64,000 nucleotides of DNA. Origin: Halomonas jincaotanensis (GTDB lineage Bacteria; Pseudomonadota; Gammaproteobacteria; Pseudomonadales; Halomonadaceae). The stretch spans positions 62,001 to 126,000 of the forward strand of contig NZ_JAHCLU010000012.1 of assembly GCF_018448785.1 (NCBI RefSeq). Direction: 5' to 3'. The translations under genes were made by a program, and so were the position numbers. Of this stretch, positions 37,980-48,796 are shown one piece after another. The stretch's first letter is position 1, and the number at the start of each line of letters is the position of its first letter. The notes under the pieces are model-generated. The model did no database searches. It saw only the letters and a program-made list of their open reading frames with translations, and was not told where the DNA came from.

Positions 37980-38309
37980 ATGGCCAAGAAAGGCGGTTTG
38001 ACACTAGTCGGTCGATTGAGGCGCCGTTCTCGGATGCTGGGGCAGATGGCCGGGGCGCTCAAATGGTTTTTGCCCATGACCCGCGATGTGCTGAGTGGGC
38101 GTTACCGACCGGTGCCATGGCGTGCGTTCGGCTGGATGCTGGCGGCGCTGGCCTATCTAATATCGCCCCTCGACCTGATTCCCGACTTTATCATGCTGCT
38201 GGGCCTGGTCGACGATGTCTTCATTGTCGGCTGGCTGCTCACGCGCGTCGACATGGCGCTTTCGGACTACCGTCAGTGGCGTGGAGCGAAAGACGTTCCG
38301 GTCGAATAG
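37980..38309 (+). CDS. YkvA family (DUF1232) membrane protein
   Basis: This 109-residue protein has a basic N terminus and the DUF1232 core AYLISPLDLIPDFIMLLGLVDD (about 58-79, forming hydrophobic helices). The function of the family is unknown. AAGGAGGAGAC precedes the ATG closely. It lies about 100 bp before htpG, whose heat-shock promoter sits between them. Confidence 0.85.
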   Translation: MAKKGGLTLVGRLRRRSRMLGQMAGALKWFLPMTRDVLSGRYRPVPWRAFGWMLAALAYLISPLDLIPDFIMLLGLVDDVFIVGWLLTRVDMALSDYRQWRGAKDVPVE

Positions 38310-38313
38310 CACG

Positions 38314-38341
38314 CTTGAAATCCGCTCGTCGAACCCCATAT
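38314..38341 (+). promoter_or_regulatory. Sigma-32 heat-shock promoter of htpG
   Basis: CTTGAAA (38314-38320), 13 bp, then CCCCATAT (38334-38341) match the RpoH consensus CTTGAAA-N(11-16)-CCCCATnT almost exactly. The -10 lies 70 bp before the htpG ATG. Confidence 0.88.
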
Positions 38342-38410
38342 CCCCTTCAGTCTTGAGATCGCCGGTGCTCCTGCGCCGTCGTGATGTGCACTCGATGAGG
38401 GATTTCATAC

Positions 38411-40315
38411 ATGACTACCGCTACGCGTGAAGAGACGCTGGGCTTTCAGACCGAAGTCAAGCAGCTTCTCAACCTGATGATCAACTCGCTGTACTCCAAC
38501 CGGGAGATATTCCTGCGCGAGTTGATCTCCAATGCCGCCGACGCCTGCGACAAGCTGCGCTATCAAGCGTTGGACAACGATGCGCTTTATGAAGGCGACA
38601 GCGAACTGCGCGTCGAAATCGAGCATGATGCCGAGGCCGGCACCGTCACTCTGCGCGACAACGGCATCGGCATGAATCGCGATGAGGTAATCGAGAATCT
38701 CGGCACCATCGCTCGTAGTGGCACCGCCGAGTTCCTCAAGCAACTCTCCGGCGAACAGCAAAAGGACGCGCGGCTGATCGGCCAGTTCGGCGTCGGCTTC
38801 TATTCCAGCTTCATCGTCGCCGATGAAGTCACGGTGCGTACCCGCAAGGCCGGCACCGACAAGTCCGAGGGTGTTGAGTGGCAGTCGAAGGGCGAAGGCG
38901 AATTCACCGTCGCCGACGTCGAGCGGGACCTGCACGGCACCGAGATCACTCTGCATCTCAAGGAGGACGCGAAGGAGTTTGCCGACGACTTCCGTCTGCA
39001 GAGCCTGGTGCGCAAGTACTCGGATCACATCGAGGTGCCGGTTCGCATGCCGAAGGTCGAGACGGCCAAGGATGAAGACGGCAATGCCATAGAAGGCAGC
39101 GAGACGACCACCTGGGAAACGGTGAACGAGGCCACAGCTCTCTGGGTGCGCCCCAAGAGCGAGATTTCCGACGAGGAATACAAGGCCTTCTACAAGCATG
39201 TGGCCCACGATTTCAGCGACCCGTTGGTCTGGAGCCACAACAAGGTCGAGGGCAAGCTCGAGTACGTAAGCTTGCTTTACGTGCCGGGTCGCGCGCCCTT
39301 CGACCTTTACGAGCGCGATGGCGCCCGCGGTGTGAAACTCTATGTGCAGCGCGTCTTCATCATGGACGATGCCGAGCAGTTCTTGCCGCTGTACCTGCGC
39401 TTCATCAAGGGCGTGCTGGATACACGTGAGCTGTCGCTCAATGTGTCGCGTGAGCTACTGCAGCAGGACCCCAAGGTCGAGAAGATCAAGAGTGCCTTGA
39501 CCAAGCGGGCGCTGGATATGCTCAAGAAGCTTGCCAAGGACCCGGAAGGCTATCAGACCTTCTGGAACACCTTCGGCAGCGTGCTCAAGGAAGGGCCGGC
39601 AGAGGACTATGCCAACCGCGACAAGATCGCCTCGCTGCTGCGCTTCTCCTCCACCCACACCGACAGCACCACTCAGGATCAGTCCCTGGCTCAGTACGTT
39701 GAGCGCATGAAGGAAGGGCAGCAGAAGATCTATTACATCGTCGCCGATGGTTTCAACGCGACCAAGAATAGTCCTCATCTGGAAATCTTCCGCAAGAAGG
39801 GCATCGAGGTTCTGCTGATGCACGATCGCATCGATGAGTGGCTGATGAGCCATCTCACCGAGTTCGAGGGCAAGAGCTTCGTTGATGTGGCCAAGGGCGA
39901 TCTCGACCTCGGCGACGTCGAGGACGAAGAGGAAAAACAGGCGCAGGAAGACACTGCCAAGGCCAAGGAGGGGTTGGTCAAACGCGTCAAGGAGGCCCTC
40001 GGGGACGAGGTGCAGGAAGTGAAAGTCACTCACCGCCTTACCGACTCGCCGGCCTGTGTGGTGCTGCCGGAACACGAAATGGGCTTTCAGATGCGGCGCA
40101 TCATGGAGGCCGCGGGCCAGAAGATGCCGGAGGTCAAGCCGATTCTCGAGCTTAATCCCGAGCATGCACTGGTCGCGCGCCTCGAAAGCGTCGAGGGCGA
40201 GGGATTTGCGGATCTCGCCCGCATCCTGCTGGATCAGGCGATTCTGGCTGAAGGCGGCCATCTCGACGATCCCGCTGCCTACGTCAAGCGCCTCAATGCG
40301 CTATTGACCGCCTGA
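38411..40315 (+). CDS. htpG: Chaperone HtpG (Hsp90)
   Basis: The 634-residue protein is a bacterial Hsp90. The GHKL ATP-binding domain shows [24 protein letters not shown] and GQFGVGFYS; the middle and dimerisation domains are complete. It works with DnaK in protein remodelling under stress. A near-perfect sigma-32 promoter lies upstream and a terminator downstream, so it is a single-gene heat-shock transcript. Confidence 0.97.
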   Translation: MTTATREETLGFQTEVKQLLNLMINSLYSNREIFLRELISNAADACDKLRYQALDNDALYEGDSELRVEIEHDAEAGTVTLRDNGIGMNRDEVIENLGTIARSGTAEFLKQLSGEQQKDARLIGQFGVGFYSSFIVADEVTVRTRKAGTDKSEGVEWQSKGEGEFTVADVERDLHGTEITLHLKEDAKEFADDFRLQSLVRKYSDHIEVPVRMPKVETAKDEDGNAIEGSETTTWETVNEATALWVRPKSEISDEEYKAFYKHVAHDFSDPLVWSHNKVEGKLEYVSLLYVPGRAPFDLYERDGARGVKLYVQRVFIMDDAEQFLPLYLRFIKGVLDTRELSLNVSRELLQQDPKVEKIKSALTKRALDMLKKLAKDPEGYQTFWNTFGSVLKEGPAEDYANRDKIASLLRFSSTHTDSTTQDQSLAQYVERMKEGQQKIYYIVADGFNATKNSPHLEIFRKKGIEVLLMHDRIDEWLMSHLTEFEGKSFVDVAKGDLDLGDVEDEEEKQAQEDTAKAKEGLVKRVKEALGDEVQEVKVTHRLTDSPACVVLPEHEMGFQMRRIMEAAGQKMPEVKPILELNPEHALVARLESVEGEGFADLARILLDQAILAEGGHLDDPAAYVKRLNALLTA

Positions 40316-40352
40316 ACCTACGCCTGCTAGGCAGACAACACTATGTCCTGAT

Positions 40353-40382
40353 ACCCCCGCTGATCGATCGGTCAGCGGGGGT
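40353..40382 (+). terminator. Terminator after htpG
   Basis: ACCCCCGCTGA, an 8-nt loop and TCAGCGGGGGT form an 11-bp stem 38 bp after the htpG stop. The T stretch is poor, but the stem is strong. Confidence 0.75.
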
Positions 40383-40635
40383 GTTGCGTTGTGCGGCGCG
40401 GTATTATTCGGGTTTTCGGCGATCGCCTGCTAACATTCGCCATTATTACCAGCGAGACGCCTGTATCGACAGGGCGCTGCCGCAGCAAGCAAATCGCCGG
40501 GGGACTGGAGTCTACGTTGAAAGCTTGTCAGCTCGATGCGCGGTTCCTCGGCTTGTGCGAGGGTGTCAGCTACGGTAAGAGTGGCACACGGGAATCATTC
40601 AATAACGATCAAGGCCTGCTACAGGGGGATCGAAC
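40383..40635 (+). other. Upstream region of pntAB without a clear gene
   Basis: Short overlapping frames (such as 40381-40578 and 40391-40639) have no recognisable protein and no good start signals. The stretch probably holds the pntAB promoter and leader; no consensus promoter stood out. Confidence 0.45.
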
Positions 40636-42207
40636 GTGAAGATCGGAGCACCCAAAGAGAGTGCTCGGGGGGAGGCGCGTGTCGCGCTGACCCCGGAGAG
40701 CGCAAAGCAGATTCAAAAGCTGGGACACGAGTCCCTGGTCGAGACCGGTGCCGGTATCGCGGCCGGTTTCGATGACGAGGCCTACCGCGAGGCCGGCGTC
40801 ACGGTCGTCGACAATGCCGAGGCACTCTGGACCGAGGCGGACATCGTCATCAAGGTCCGTGAGCCTTCCGACGCGGAGGCCGAGCGCCTGCGTCAGGGCC
40901 AGACGCTGATTTCCTTCTTCTGGCCGGCCCAGAACGAGGCGTTGCTCGACAAGTGCAAGGCCCAGGGCGCCACCGTCATCGCCATGGACATGGTGCCGCG
41001 CATCTCGCGGGCGCAGAAGATGGACGCGTTGTCCTCGATGGCCAACATCGCGGGCTATCGCGCAGTGATCGAGGCGGGCAACAACTTCGGACGCTTCTTT
41101 ACCGGCCAGGTGACGGCGGCCGGCAAGGTGCCGCCAGCCAAGGTGCTGATCGTCGGTGCCGGGGTGGCAGGGCTTTCCGCCATTGGCACCGCCGCGAGCC
41201 TGGGGGCCGTGGTGCGCGCCTTCGACGTGCGTCCTGAAGTGGCCGAGCAGATCGAATCGATGGGTGCCGAATTCCTGTTTCTCGATTTCGAGGACTCTCA
41301 GGACGGCTCGGAAAGCGGGGGTTATGCCGCGCCTTCCTCGCCGGAATTTCGTGAGAAGCAGCTCGAATGCTTCCGCGAGCAGGCGCCGGAGGTCGATATC
41401 GTCATCACCACCGCGCTGATCCCAGGTCGGCCAGCCCCCAAGCTGTGGCTCGAGGACATGGTCAAGGCCATGAAACCGGGCTCGGTGGTCATCGACCTGG
41501 CGGCCGAGAAGGGCGGCAACTGCGACCTGACCCAGCCCGACGAGAAGGTAGTCTCCGACAATGGCGTGACCATCGTCGGCTACACCGATTTCCCGTCGCG
41601 CATGGCCACCCAGTCCTCGCTGCTCTACGCCACCAACGTGCGTCACATGCTCACCGATCTCACGCCCGAGAAGGACGGGGTGGTGGTTCATGACATGGAA
41701 GACGACGTGATTCGCGGTGCTACGGTGACCCATCAGGGCGAGATCACCTTCCCGCCGCCGCCGCCCAAGGTCAAGGCAATCGCCGCCGCCAAGCCCAAGG
41801 AGAAGGTCAAGGAGCCGACGCCCGAAGAGAAGAAGGCCGCCGAGCTCGCCACCTTCAAGGCCCAGACCAAGCGCCAGGCGACCCTTCTGGGAGTGGGTGG
41901 CGTTGTGATGTTGCTGCTCGGCCAAGTGGCGCCGGCGTCTTTTATGCAGCATTTCATCGTCTTCGTGCTGGCCTGTTTCGTCGGTTTCCAGGTCATCTGG
42001 GGTGTGAGTCACTCGCTGCATACACCGCTGATGGCGGTCACCAATGCGATCTCGGGCATCATCATTCTCGGCGCGATCCTGCAGATCGGCTCCGGTAGCG
42101 TCGTGGTGGGGATACTCGCAGCGATCTCGGTGCTGATCGCGTCCATCAATATCGTGGGTGGCTTCCTGGTGACACGCCGGATGCTGGCCATGTTCCAGAA
42201 ATCCTGA
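40636..42207 (+). CDS. pntA: NAD(P) transhydrogenase subunit alpha
   Basis: This proton-translocating transhydrogenase couples hydride transfer between NADH and NADP+ to proton flow. The 523-residue single-chain alpha subunit has the NAD(H)-binding domain I (about 1-380; EVRV-like AL(T)[13 protein letters not shown] near the start and VGAGVAGL near residue 173) and three to four C-terminal membrane helices (about 410-515). A Lys/Pro/Ala-rich linker lies between. The start is a GTG at 40636 after CAGGGGGA. pntB follows after 16 bp. Confidence 0.95.
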   Translation: MKIGAPKESARGEARVALTPESAKQIQKLGHESLVETGAGIAAGFDDEAYREAGVTVVDNAEALWTEADIVIKVREPSDAEAERLRQGQTLISFFWPAQNEALLDKCKAQGATVIAMDMVPRISRAQKMDALSSMANIAGYRAVIEAGNNFGRFFTGQVTAAGKVPPAKVLIVGAGVAGLSAIGTAASLGAVVRAFDVRPEVAEQIESMGAEFLFLDFEDSQDGSESGGYAAPSSPEFREKQLECFREQAPEVDIVITTALIPGRPAPKLWLEDMVKAMKPGSVVIDLAAEKGGNCDLTQPDEKVVSDNGVTIVGYTDFPSRMATQSSLLYATNVRHMLTDLTPEKDGVVVHDMEDDVIRGATVTHQGEITFPPPPPKVKAIAAAKPKEKVKEPTPEEKKAAELATFKAQTKRQATLLGVGGVVMLLLGQVAPASFMQHFIVFVLACFVGFQVIWGVSHSLHTPLMAVTNAISGIIILGAILQIGSGSVVVGILAAISVLIASINIVGGFLVTRRMLAMFQKS

Positions 42208-42223
42208 GCGGCGGAGAAACGAT

Positions 42224-43669
42224 ATGTTGGGTCAAGGATTCGTATCTGCCGCGGCAATCGCGGCGAGCGTACTGTTCATCCTCTCACTGGGGGGGCTGAG
42301 TAATCAGGAAAAGGCCAAGCGGGCCGTCTGGTACGGCATCGTGGGTATGGCGGTGGCGGTCTTCTTTACCGCCTTCGGGCCGGGCATCGGCGGCTACTGG
42401 TGGATGATCCCGATGATGATCATCGGCTCCGCGGTCGGCTGGTACGTGGCCAAGCGGGTGGCCATGACCGAGATGCCACAGCTGGTGGCGGCGCTACACA
42501 GCTTCGTCGGCCTGGCGGCGGTGTTCGTGGCCTGGAGCGCCGACCTCGAGCGTCGGCGCGTCATGGCAGCGCGGGCCGTCGATGCCTCGATGGAAGAGTT
42601 CTCGGCCTTTGCCGCCCTGGTCGCCACCAAGGCGCCGGATGAGTTGACATTCCTGCAGGGGGAAGTGGTATTCGCCATTTTCATCGGTGCGGTAACCTTT
42701 ACCGGCTCGGTGATCGCCTTCGGTAAGCTCGCCGGCAAGGTCGATGGCAAGGCCAAGCAACTCCCGGGTGGGCATATGCTCAACGCGGGCGCCGCTGTGC
42801 TTTGCCTGCTGCTGGCCATTGCCTACATGGCAGGGGCGGGGTTCTGGACGCTGCTGTTACTGGCGGCACTCTCTTTCTTCATCGGCTATCACCTGATCAT
42901 GGGCATCGGCGGCGCCGACATGCCGGTGGTGGTGTCGATGCTCAACAGCTATTCGGGCTGGGCGGCGGCGGCCGTCGGCTTCACGCTCTCCAATGACCTG
43001 TTGATCGTGACCGGTGCCCTGGTGGGGTCTTCGGGTGCGATCCTCTCCTACATCATGTGCAAGGCGATGAACCGCAACTTCATCAGTGTCATCCTGGGGG
43101 GTTTCGGTAGCGCGAGTTCCGGCGAATCGGCCGCCATGGAAGGCGAGCAGGTCGCTATCGACGCCGGTGGTGTGGCCAGCGCCCTCAATGATGCTGACAG
43201 CGTGATCATCGTGCCGGGCTACGGCATGGCGGTGGCGCAGGCACAGAATGCGGTCAGCGAACTGGTCCGCAAGTTGCGCAGTGCCGGCAAGAACGTTCGT
43301 TTTGGCATCCACCCGGTGGCCGGGCGCCTCCCGGGCCACATGAACGTGCTGCTGGCCGAGGCCAAGGTGCCCTATGACATCGTGCTGGAAATGGACGAAA
43401 TCAACGATGACTTCCCCGACACCGACGTGGTGATCGTCATCGGCTCTAACGACATCGTCAATCCGGCTGCCGAGGAAGACCCCAACAGCCCCATCGCCGG
43501 CATGCCCGTCCTCAAGGTATGGGAGGCCAAGCAGGTCTTCGTGAGCAAGCGTGGCCAGGGAACCGGCTACTCCGGCATCGAGAACCCGCTGTTCTACAAG
43601 GAGAACACGCGGATGTTCTATGGGGACGCCAGAGCGAGCATCGATTCGCTGTTGCACCTGATCGACTGA
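42224..43669 (+). CDS. pntB: NAD(P) transhydrogenase subunit beta
   Basis: The 481-residue beta subunit has eight to nine membrane helices (about 1-260) and the NADP(H)-binding domain III (about 300-481), with [15 protein letters not shown] and [21 protein letters not shown]. It completes the PntAB enzyme, a major source of NADPH. A strong terminator follows. Confidence 0.97.
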   Translation: MLGQGFVSAAAIAASVLFILSLGGLSNQEKAKRAVWYGIVGMAVAVFFTAFGPGIGGYWWMIPMMIIGSAVGWYVAKRVAMTEMPQLVAALHSFVGLAAVFVAWSADLERRRVMAARAVDASMEEFSAFAALVATKAPDELTFLQGEVVFAIFIGAVTFTGSVIAFGKLAGKVDGKAKQLPGGHMLNAGAAVLCLLLAIAYMAGAGFWTLLLLAALSFFIGYHLIMGIGGADMPVVVSMLNSYSGWAAAAVGFTLSNDLLIVTGALVGSSGAILSYIMCKAMNRNFISVILGGFGSASSGESAAMEGEQVAIDAGGVASALNDADSVIIVPGYGMAVAQAQNAVSELVRKLRSAGKNVRFGIHPVAGRLPGHMNVLLAEAKVPYDIVLEMDEINDDFPDTDVVIVIGSNDIVNPAAEEDPNSPIAGMPVLKVWEAKQVFVSKRGQGTGYSGIENPLFYKENTRMFYGDARASIDSLLHLID

Positions 43670-43687
43670 CGGAAGCCTTGCCTCTTG

Positions 43688-43712
43688 ACGCCCCCTCGCT
43701 GGGGGCGTTTTT
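43688..43712 (+). terminator. Rho-independent terminator after pntB
   Basis: ACGCCCCC, a 5-nt loop, GGGGGCGT and a run of five T form a classical terminator, 19 bp after the pntB stop. Confidence 0.92.
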
Positions 43713-43769
43713 CGTTACACTACCTGTATCGTCTTCCTTTCAATCATCATCACTATATTCGGTGTGAAC

Positions 43770-44837
43770 ATGTCCGACGTTACCATGCGGGTGGCAGTGC
43801 TCGGCGGCGGCAGCTTCGGCACGGCACTTGCCAGCATCGCTGCCGACAACGGGGCTCGGGTATGCCAGTGGCTGCGCGATCCCGACCTGGCCGCGCAAAT
43901 CAACCGCGAACATCGTAATGGCCGGTATCTGCCCGATTACGCCATCAATCCCGCCGTGACCGCTTCCACCGAGATGGCCGTGGTGCTGGAGGGGGCCGAG
44001 CTGGTGCTGGTTGCCATTCCTTCCCAGGCTTTTCGTGAGGTAGTACGCCAGGCACGACCCTGGCTCAACGCCGAGCAGATACTCGTCAGTACCACCAAGG
44101 GCATCCAGGAAGATGGCTTCAAGCTGATGAGCCAGATCCTCGAGGAGGAAACCGGCTTTGTGCATATCGGTGTCATTTCCGGTCCCAACCTGGCCTCCGA
44201 GGTGGCCCAGAAGCAGCTCACCGCCACGGTGATCGCCAGCGATGACCCCGAGACCCGCACTCGCGTCCAGACGGCACTGGGCTGTGACTACTTCCGTGTG
44301 TATGCCAGCAACGACCGCTTCGGGGTAGAACTTGGTGGTGCGCTCAAGAATCTCTACGCGATAGCCGCCGGCATGGCCGCCGCACTCGGCATGGGCGAAA
44401 ATACCCGCAGCATGCTGATGACCCGTGCGCTGGCCGAGATGGGGCGATTCGCCGTCGCGCGTGGTGCCAACCCCATGACCTTCCTGGGACTGGCGGGGGT
44501 CGGCGACTTGATCGTGACCTGTTCCTCGAACCTGTCGCGCAATTATCGCGTTGGCTTTGCACTGGGCGAGGGCAAGACTCTGGATGAGGCCGTGGCGTCG
44601 CTCGGCCAGGTGGCCGAAGGTGTCAACACGGTACGCCTGGTACGCGAAAAGGCGCACGAGGACGGGGTTTACATGCCACTCGCCGAGGGGCTTTACCAGG
44701 TGCTTTTCAACGGCGTGCCGGCGCGCGAGATGGCGCGCCTGCTGATGCGTGGCGAGCAGAGCAGCGATGTGGAATTCGTGCTGCCACGGGAGGACGTCAA
44801 ACAGGACCGCCGCGACGCGGGAGCGCGTAATGACTGA
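43770..44837 (+). CDS. gpsA: Glycerol-3-phosphate dehydrogenase [NAD(P)+]
   Basis: GpsA reduces dihydroxyacetone phosphate to sn-glycerol-3-phosphate for phospholipid synthesis. The 355-residue protein has the Rossmann start [23 protein letters not shown] and the catalytic-lysine region [19 protein letters not shown] two codons earlier (43764) and an ATG at 43785 are alternative starts. It overlaps sixA by 8 bp. Confidence 0.95.
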   Translation: MSDVTMRVAVLGGGSFGTALASIAADNGARVCQWLRDPDLAAQINREHRNGRYLPDYAINPAVTASTEMAVVLEGAELVLVAIPSQAFREVVRQARPWLNAEQILVSTTKGIQEDGFKLMSQILEEETGFVHIGVISGPNLASEVAQKQLTATVIASDDPETRTRVQTALGCDYFRVYASNDRFGVELGGALKNLYAIAAGMAAALGMGENTRSMLMTRALAEMGRFAVARGANPMTFLGLAGVGDLIVTCSSNLSRNYRVGFALGEGKTLDEAVASLGQVAEGVNTVRLVREKAHEDGVYMPLAEGLYQVLFNGVPAREMARLLMRGEQSSDVEFVLPREDVKQDRRDAGARND

Positions 44838-45330
44838 GCGACTATTGATCATGCGTCACGGTCAGGCAGCGCCGGGCCAGCCGGATACGGCGCGAGAGCT
44901 GACACGAGAGGGATGCCAAGAGGTTAGGCATATCGCGGCCTGGCTATCGGGACGGGACGATCTCGACCTGGCCCGGTTACGCCTGGTGGCCAGCCCCTAC
45001 GCGCGGGCTCATCAGACTGCCGAACTGGTCGCTGAAGGGCTGGCTATCGCGCGACCGCAGCGCGATATCGAGACGCTCGAGATCATCACCCCCGATGATC
45101 CCCCTGACACCGTGCTGGATTGGTTGCTCGAGCAGGGTGACGAGCGCCCGGTGCTGATCGTCAGCCACATGCCGCTGGTCGGCGCGCTCACCGGCTTGTT
45201 GGTAGATGGGCGAGCCGACGGCGGCCCGACCTTCCCCACGGGGGCCATCGCTGAACTGACCACCGACATTCCTGCCGCCGGCTGTGCTCGCCTCGCTCGA
45301 TTCACTGCCCCCGCTGATATTGCCGATTAA
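44830..45330 (+). CDS. sixA: Phosphohistidine phosphatase SixA
   Basis: This histidine-phosphatase-superfamily protein (166 residues) has the catalytic RHG at 9-11 (IMRHGQA) and a second motif SHMPLVG. In E. coli SixA dephosphorylates phosphohistidine proteins of the PTS-Ntr and Arc systems. The frame is open from 44749, but the ATG at 44830, overlapping the gpsA 3' end, begins the conserved protein. Confidence 0.92.
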   Translation: MTERLLIMRHGQAAPGQPDTARELTREGCQEVRHIAAWLSGRDDLDLARLRLVASPYARAHQTAELVAEGLAIARPQRDIETLEIITPDDPPDTVLDWLLEQGDERPVLIVSHMPLVGALTGLLVDGRADGGPTFPTGAIAELTTDIPAAGCARLARFTAPADIAD

Positions 45331-45411
45331 GGAGCCCTCCTGCCGGCCCGATATTTAGCGGGGGTGGCGGGCTCGAGGTGGTGATGGAAGCCGATAGCGC
45401 AAATTGACGGG

Positions 45412-46359
45412 CTATATCAGCCCGAGCAGCTTCAAGGCGAAAATGCCCGCGGTGACGGACAGACTTGCCATCAACGTGCTGATGGCGATGATATTGGCCG
45501 CCAGCTTGGCATTGCCGCCCATCGCCTTGACCATGACGAAGCTGGCCGCCGCCGTCGGGCTGGCAAAGAAGAGAAACAGCAGCCCCAGCTCACGCCCCGA
45601 AAATCCCACCAGCCAGGCACCGCCGGTCGCAAGAATGGGCAGGGTCACCATCTTCAGCAGGCTGGCGCCTACGGCAGGGCCGTAGGATTGACGCAGGGCA
45701 TTCACCGAGAGCGTTGCGCCAATGCAGATAAGCGCCAATGGCAGGGTCAACGACGCGAAATATTCACCCGAGGTCATCAGCCAGCCAGGCAGGCCTATCT
45801 CCAGCATTGCGAAGGGCAGCGCCGTTAGTACGGCCAGTATCAAGGGATTGCGCGCGACATGCTTGACGATGCTGTGCCAGTTGGCCTCCTTGCCCGGCCG
45901 ATACGCGGCGAGCACAATCACCGACAGGACGTTATAACTCAGAATCACCACTCCCAGCAGCAACCCACCGGCCGAGAGTCCATAGTCGCCGTACATGCTT
46001 GCCGCCAGCGCAAGCCCGACGATACCGCAGTTACCGCGAAACGCTCCCTGTACGTAGACGCCACGCTCGGCATGGCTCACCCGCCACAGGGCCCAGGCCC
46101 AACTGATCAGAAAGCTTGCCAGGGTCGCCAGCGCAAAATAGACCATCAGCCATGGATGGAAGGCCGTCTCGATGTCGGCCTTGATTAGGCTCAGGAAGAT
46201 CAGAGTCGGCATGGTGGCCTTGAACACCAGCGCCGAGGCGGTGGCAACGAAGCCCTGGTCGATCCAGCCGACGCGTTTGAGCACCAGGCCGATAAACACC
46301 ATGGCGAACACCGGGAGAGTGATCTCCAGTGTGCCGAGAAAGATCTCGAGAGGGCTCAT
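45412..46359 (-). CDS. AEC (auxin efflux carrier) family transporter
   Basis: The 315-residue membrane protein has ten hydrophobic segments in two five-helix halves. It begins PLEIFLGTLEITLPVFAMVF, and GLVLKRVGWID and GNCGIVGLALA are typical of bacterial AEC proteins such as malate or malonate transporters. It is divergent from the galactarate/glucarate operon. The substrate may be a carboxylate, but that is inference from context. Confidence 0.87.
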   Translation of the reverse strand: MSPLEIFLGTLEITLPVFAMVFIGLVLKRVGWIDQGFVATASALVFKATMPTLIFLSLIKADIETAFHPWLMVYFALATLASFLISWAWALWRVSHAERGVYVQGAFRGNCGIVGLALAASMYGDYGLSAGGLLLGVVILSYNVLSVIVLAAYRPGKEANWHSIVKHVARNPLILAVLTALPFAMLEIGLPGWLMTSGEYFASLTLPLALICIGATLSVNALRQSYGPAVGASLLKMVTLPILATGGAWLVGFSGRELGLLFLFFASPTAAASFVMVKAMGGNAKLAANIIAISTLMASLSVTAGIFALKLLGLI

Positions 46360-46494
46360 TCGCTGGTGGGTCGCATCAAGAGGTAGGCGTTGGGCATGGG
46401 TGAGGCTCGTCTTCGTTTGGCGTCAGGATATCGCTATCGAGGTCCAGGAGCGACGACCTGCAATCCAGCATATGCATCCCGGCTCACGCATTCA

Positions 46495-46573
46495 ACTTTA
46501 GTCGCGATCATCGCGAAGTTACTTGCGGGGCCATAGCCTTATCATTATCTTTCGAGTTGTATGATGTATGACA
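46495..46573 (+). promoter_or_regulatory. Promoter/operator module A of operon kdgD1-tctCBA-garD-gudD
   Basis: The module has an upstream element ACTTTAGTC (from 46495) running into the palindrome TCGCGATCATCGCGA (46502-46516), -35 TTGCGG (46523-46528), a 17-bp spacer, -10 TATCTT (46546-46551) and, 5 bp later, TTGTATGATGTATGACA (46557-46573). The last site contains a TGTATGA direct repeat and covers the likely start of transcription, as a repressor operator would. Modules B and C repeat the geometry exactly. The rest of the 320-bp gap (46360-46679) holds the AEC promoter region and the kdgD1 leader. Confidence 0.8.
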
Positions 46574-46679
46574 GCAAGTCGCGCTCGGTTGTTGTCCATC
46601 TCCGAGACAGGGCGATACAGCGTAATCCCTATGCTGTCGCTAAAGCAGGCCAAATTGACGCGCAAAAGAGGATGACCGG

Positions 46680-47597
46680 GTGAAATTTTCAGTAGACGAG
46701 GTGACACGCGCCCTGGGGGATGGATTGCTCTCCTTTCCCATCACCGACTTCGACGAACAGGGCAACTTCGATCCCGACAGCTACCGCCAGCGCCTGTCGT
46801 GGTTTATCAGCCATGACATTTCGGCCGTCTTTGTCGCCGGCGGGACGGGCGAGTTCTTCAACCTGACGCTCGAGGAATACCGTGAGATCGTCACCCTGGC
46901 GGTCGAAGTGGTGGACGGCAAGTTGCCGGTCATTGCCAGTGCCGGCTTGAGCGTCGGCAGCGGCAAGGCCTTCGCCAAGGCCGCCGAAGAGGCGGGCGCC
47001 GACGGGATCCTGCTGATGCCGCCCTACCTGACGGAGTGCCCTCAGGATGGCCTGGTCGAGTATGCCCGGCAGATCTGCGATGCCACCTCGATCAATGTCG
47101 TTTACTACAATCGTGGCAACGGCATTTTGACTGCCGCCTCAGTCCAGGCACTGGCCGACAGCTGCGCCAATCTCATCGCGCTCAAGGACGGCAAGGGTGA
47201 CATCCAGGCGCTGAACAAGATCGTCAAGACGGTCGGGGATCGTCTGGTCTATATCGGGGGCGTCCCCACCGCCGAAATCTTCGCCGAGGCGTATCTCTCC
47301 ATCGGCGTCAATACGTACTCATCGGCCGTGTTCAACTTCGTGCCGGACATGGCCGTGACGTTCTACAAGGAACTGCGCAAGGGCAACAGTGAAGCCGTCA
47401 AGCAGATCACCAACGACTTCTTCATTCCCTTCGTGGATCTCAGGGATCGGAAGGCCGGCTATGCGGTCAGCCTGATCAAGTCCGGGGCCGAGATCATCGG
47501 TCGCCCGGCGGGCAGTGTTCGTGCACCGCTGAGCATGCCGACTTCCGAGGAGCGCCAGCAGCTCGAAAAGCTGATTGGTATCGCCAAGCAACGTTAA
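46680..47597 (+). CDS. kdgD: 5-dehydro-4-deoxyglucarate dehydratase, copy 1
   Basis: KdgD dehydrates and decarboxylates 5-dehydro-4-deoxyglucarate to 2-oxoglutarate semialdehyde, the meeting point of galactarate, glucarate and hexuronate oxidation. The 305-residue protein is in the DapA aldolase family, with GGTGEFF (54-60), Tyr143 in VVYYNRGN and the Schiff-base Lys169 in IALKDGKGD. The start is a GTG after AAGAGGA. A 97% identical paralogue lies at 54048. It leads the operon with a TTT transporter, garD and gudD. Confidence 0.95.
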   Translation: MKFSVDEVTRALGDGLLSFPITDFDEQGNFDPDSYRQRLSWFISHDISAVFVAGGTGEFFNLTLEEYREIVTLAVEVVDGKLPVIASAGLSVGSGKAFAKAAEEAGADGILLMPPYLTECPQDGLVEYARQICDATSINVVYYNRGNGILTAASVQALADSCANLIALKDGKGDIQALNKIVKTVGDRLVYIGGVPTAEIFAEAYLSIGVNTYSSAVFNFVPDMAVTFYKELRKGNSEAVKQITNDFFIPFVDLRDRKAGYAVSLIKSGAEIIGRPAGSVRAPLSMPTSEERQQLEKLIGIAKQR

Positions 47598-47625
47598 AAC
47601 GACAACGCGTTAATGAGGTGAAAGA

Positions 47626-48681
47626 ATGACTGTATCCAAGAAGACCCTGGCAGGACTGAGCTCCGCCGTCGTCATGGCATCCATGACCTTCGGCGCCGGC
47701 GTCGCCATGGCTCAGGATGGCCCGCTGCGTGGCAACATCCGGGTCGTCATCGGCTCCACGTCGACCGGGGGTGACACCTACCAGAACTCCACCATCGTGG
47801 TGGACAAGCTAGCTGAGCAGCTCGATCTCAACATGAAGGTCGATGCCGTCGGCGCAAGTTCGGCGTTCCGCACCCTGGACCGGGACTCTCGCGGCAATAC
47901 CCTGATGATCTTCCACGATCAGTCCTACCTGGGCTACCTGTATGGCGTGGAGGGCTACGACAATATCTTCGAGAAGTATACCGTCGGGCCGACCGTTGCC
48001 ATTAATCCGGGCAATGCCTACCTGGTCCCCAAGAACTCTCCGTACGAGACGCTGAATGACATCATTGAGGCCGTGGGGAACGGGGAAGAGGTGCGCGTCG
48101 CCATCCAGCCGGGTGGTGTCTCCGAGATCGGCTTCAGTGCCCTGAAGAACGCCATCTCCATCGAGCACCCGGGGCAGGAAGACAACCTGGTCGCCGTGAA
48201 CACTGGCTCCCAGTCGGACAAGAACCAGCAGCTCTTCGATGGCCAGGCGGACCTGATCAACGGCACCGTGCAGGCCAACGAGCAGTACACTCGCCTGCCG
48301 GAGGACGATCAGAAGGCCATGCGCTTTGTGTGGCTGACGGCGCGTCAGGATACCATCGAACAGGCACCGGAAGAGGGCCTGGGCCAGACCACCCGCGAAC
48401 AGCTCCTGGAGTACGTGGAGCCCAACGTACACGTCACCATGGGAGACGACGAGACGTTCACCTTCGACAAGGAATTCTTCTTCCTTTACAACAAGGATAT
48501 GGACCCGGCCATCGTGGACCAGATCGACGAGGCCCTCACCGAGATCTATGCCGAAGGCGAGATCCAGGAAGTCCAGAAGAACTCCTTCTTCATCCCCAAC
48601 TTCAAGCCTTCCGATGAGGCTTCCGAGTATCTGCAAGAGAAGATGTCTCGCTACGAAGAGATCATCGAAAACATCCAGTAA
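47626..48681 (+). CDS. TTT transporter periplasmic binding protein (TctC/Bug), system 1
   Basis: The 351-residue secreted protein has a signal peptide (about 1-29, AMA) and a TctC/Bug-type fold, with RVVIGSTSTGGDTYQN at the ligand-binding start. It would capture the substrate for the adjacent TctBA. Its place between kdgD and garD/gudD suggests galactarate or glucarate. GAGGTG precedes the ATG. It is only distantly similar to the system 2 binding protein at 62428. Confidence 0.88.
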   Translation: MTVSKKTLAGLSSAVVMASMTFGAGVAMAQDGPLRGNIRVVIGSTSTGGDTYQNSTIVVDKLAEQLDLNMKVDAVGASSAFRTLDRDSRGNTLMIFHDQSYLGYLYGVEGYDNIFEKYTVGPTVAINPGNAYLVPKNSPYETLNDIIEAVGNGEEVRVAIQPGGVSEIGFSALKNAISIEHPGQEDNLVAVNTGSQSDKNQQLFDGQADLINGTVQANEQYTRLPEDDQKAMRFVWLTARQDTIEQAPEEGLGQTTREQLLEYVEPNVHVTMGDDETFTFDKEFFFLYNKDMDPAIVDQIDEALTEIYAEGEIQEVQKNSFFIPNFKPSDEASEYLQEKMSRYEEIIENIQ

Positions 48682-48796
48682 GTGATCCGGCATCGGCGGC
48701 GTCATTGTCGCCGATGTTCCCTCCCTGCCGTATGGCGTGAATCGCTATAGAAACAATGCCGGGCAGGATGCCCTCCTGCTCATTCCCGGAGCCACT

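Noticed and set aside
40391-40639. Short frames before pntA
   Set aside because: No similarity, competing frames and no start signals; more likely a promoter and leader region.
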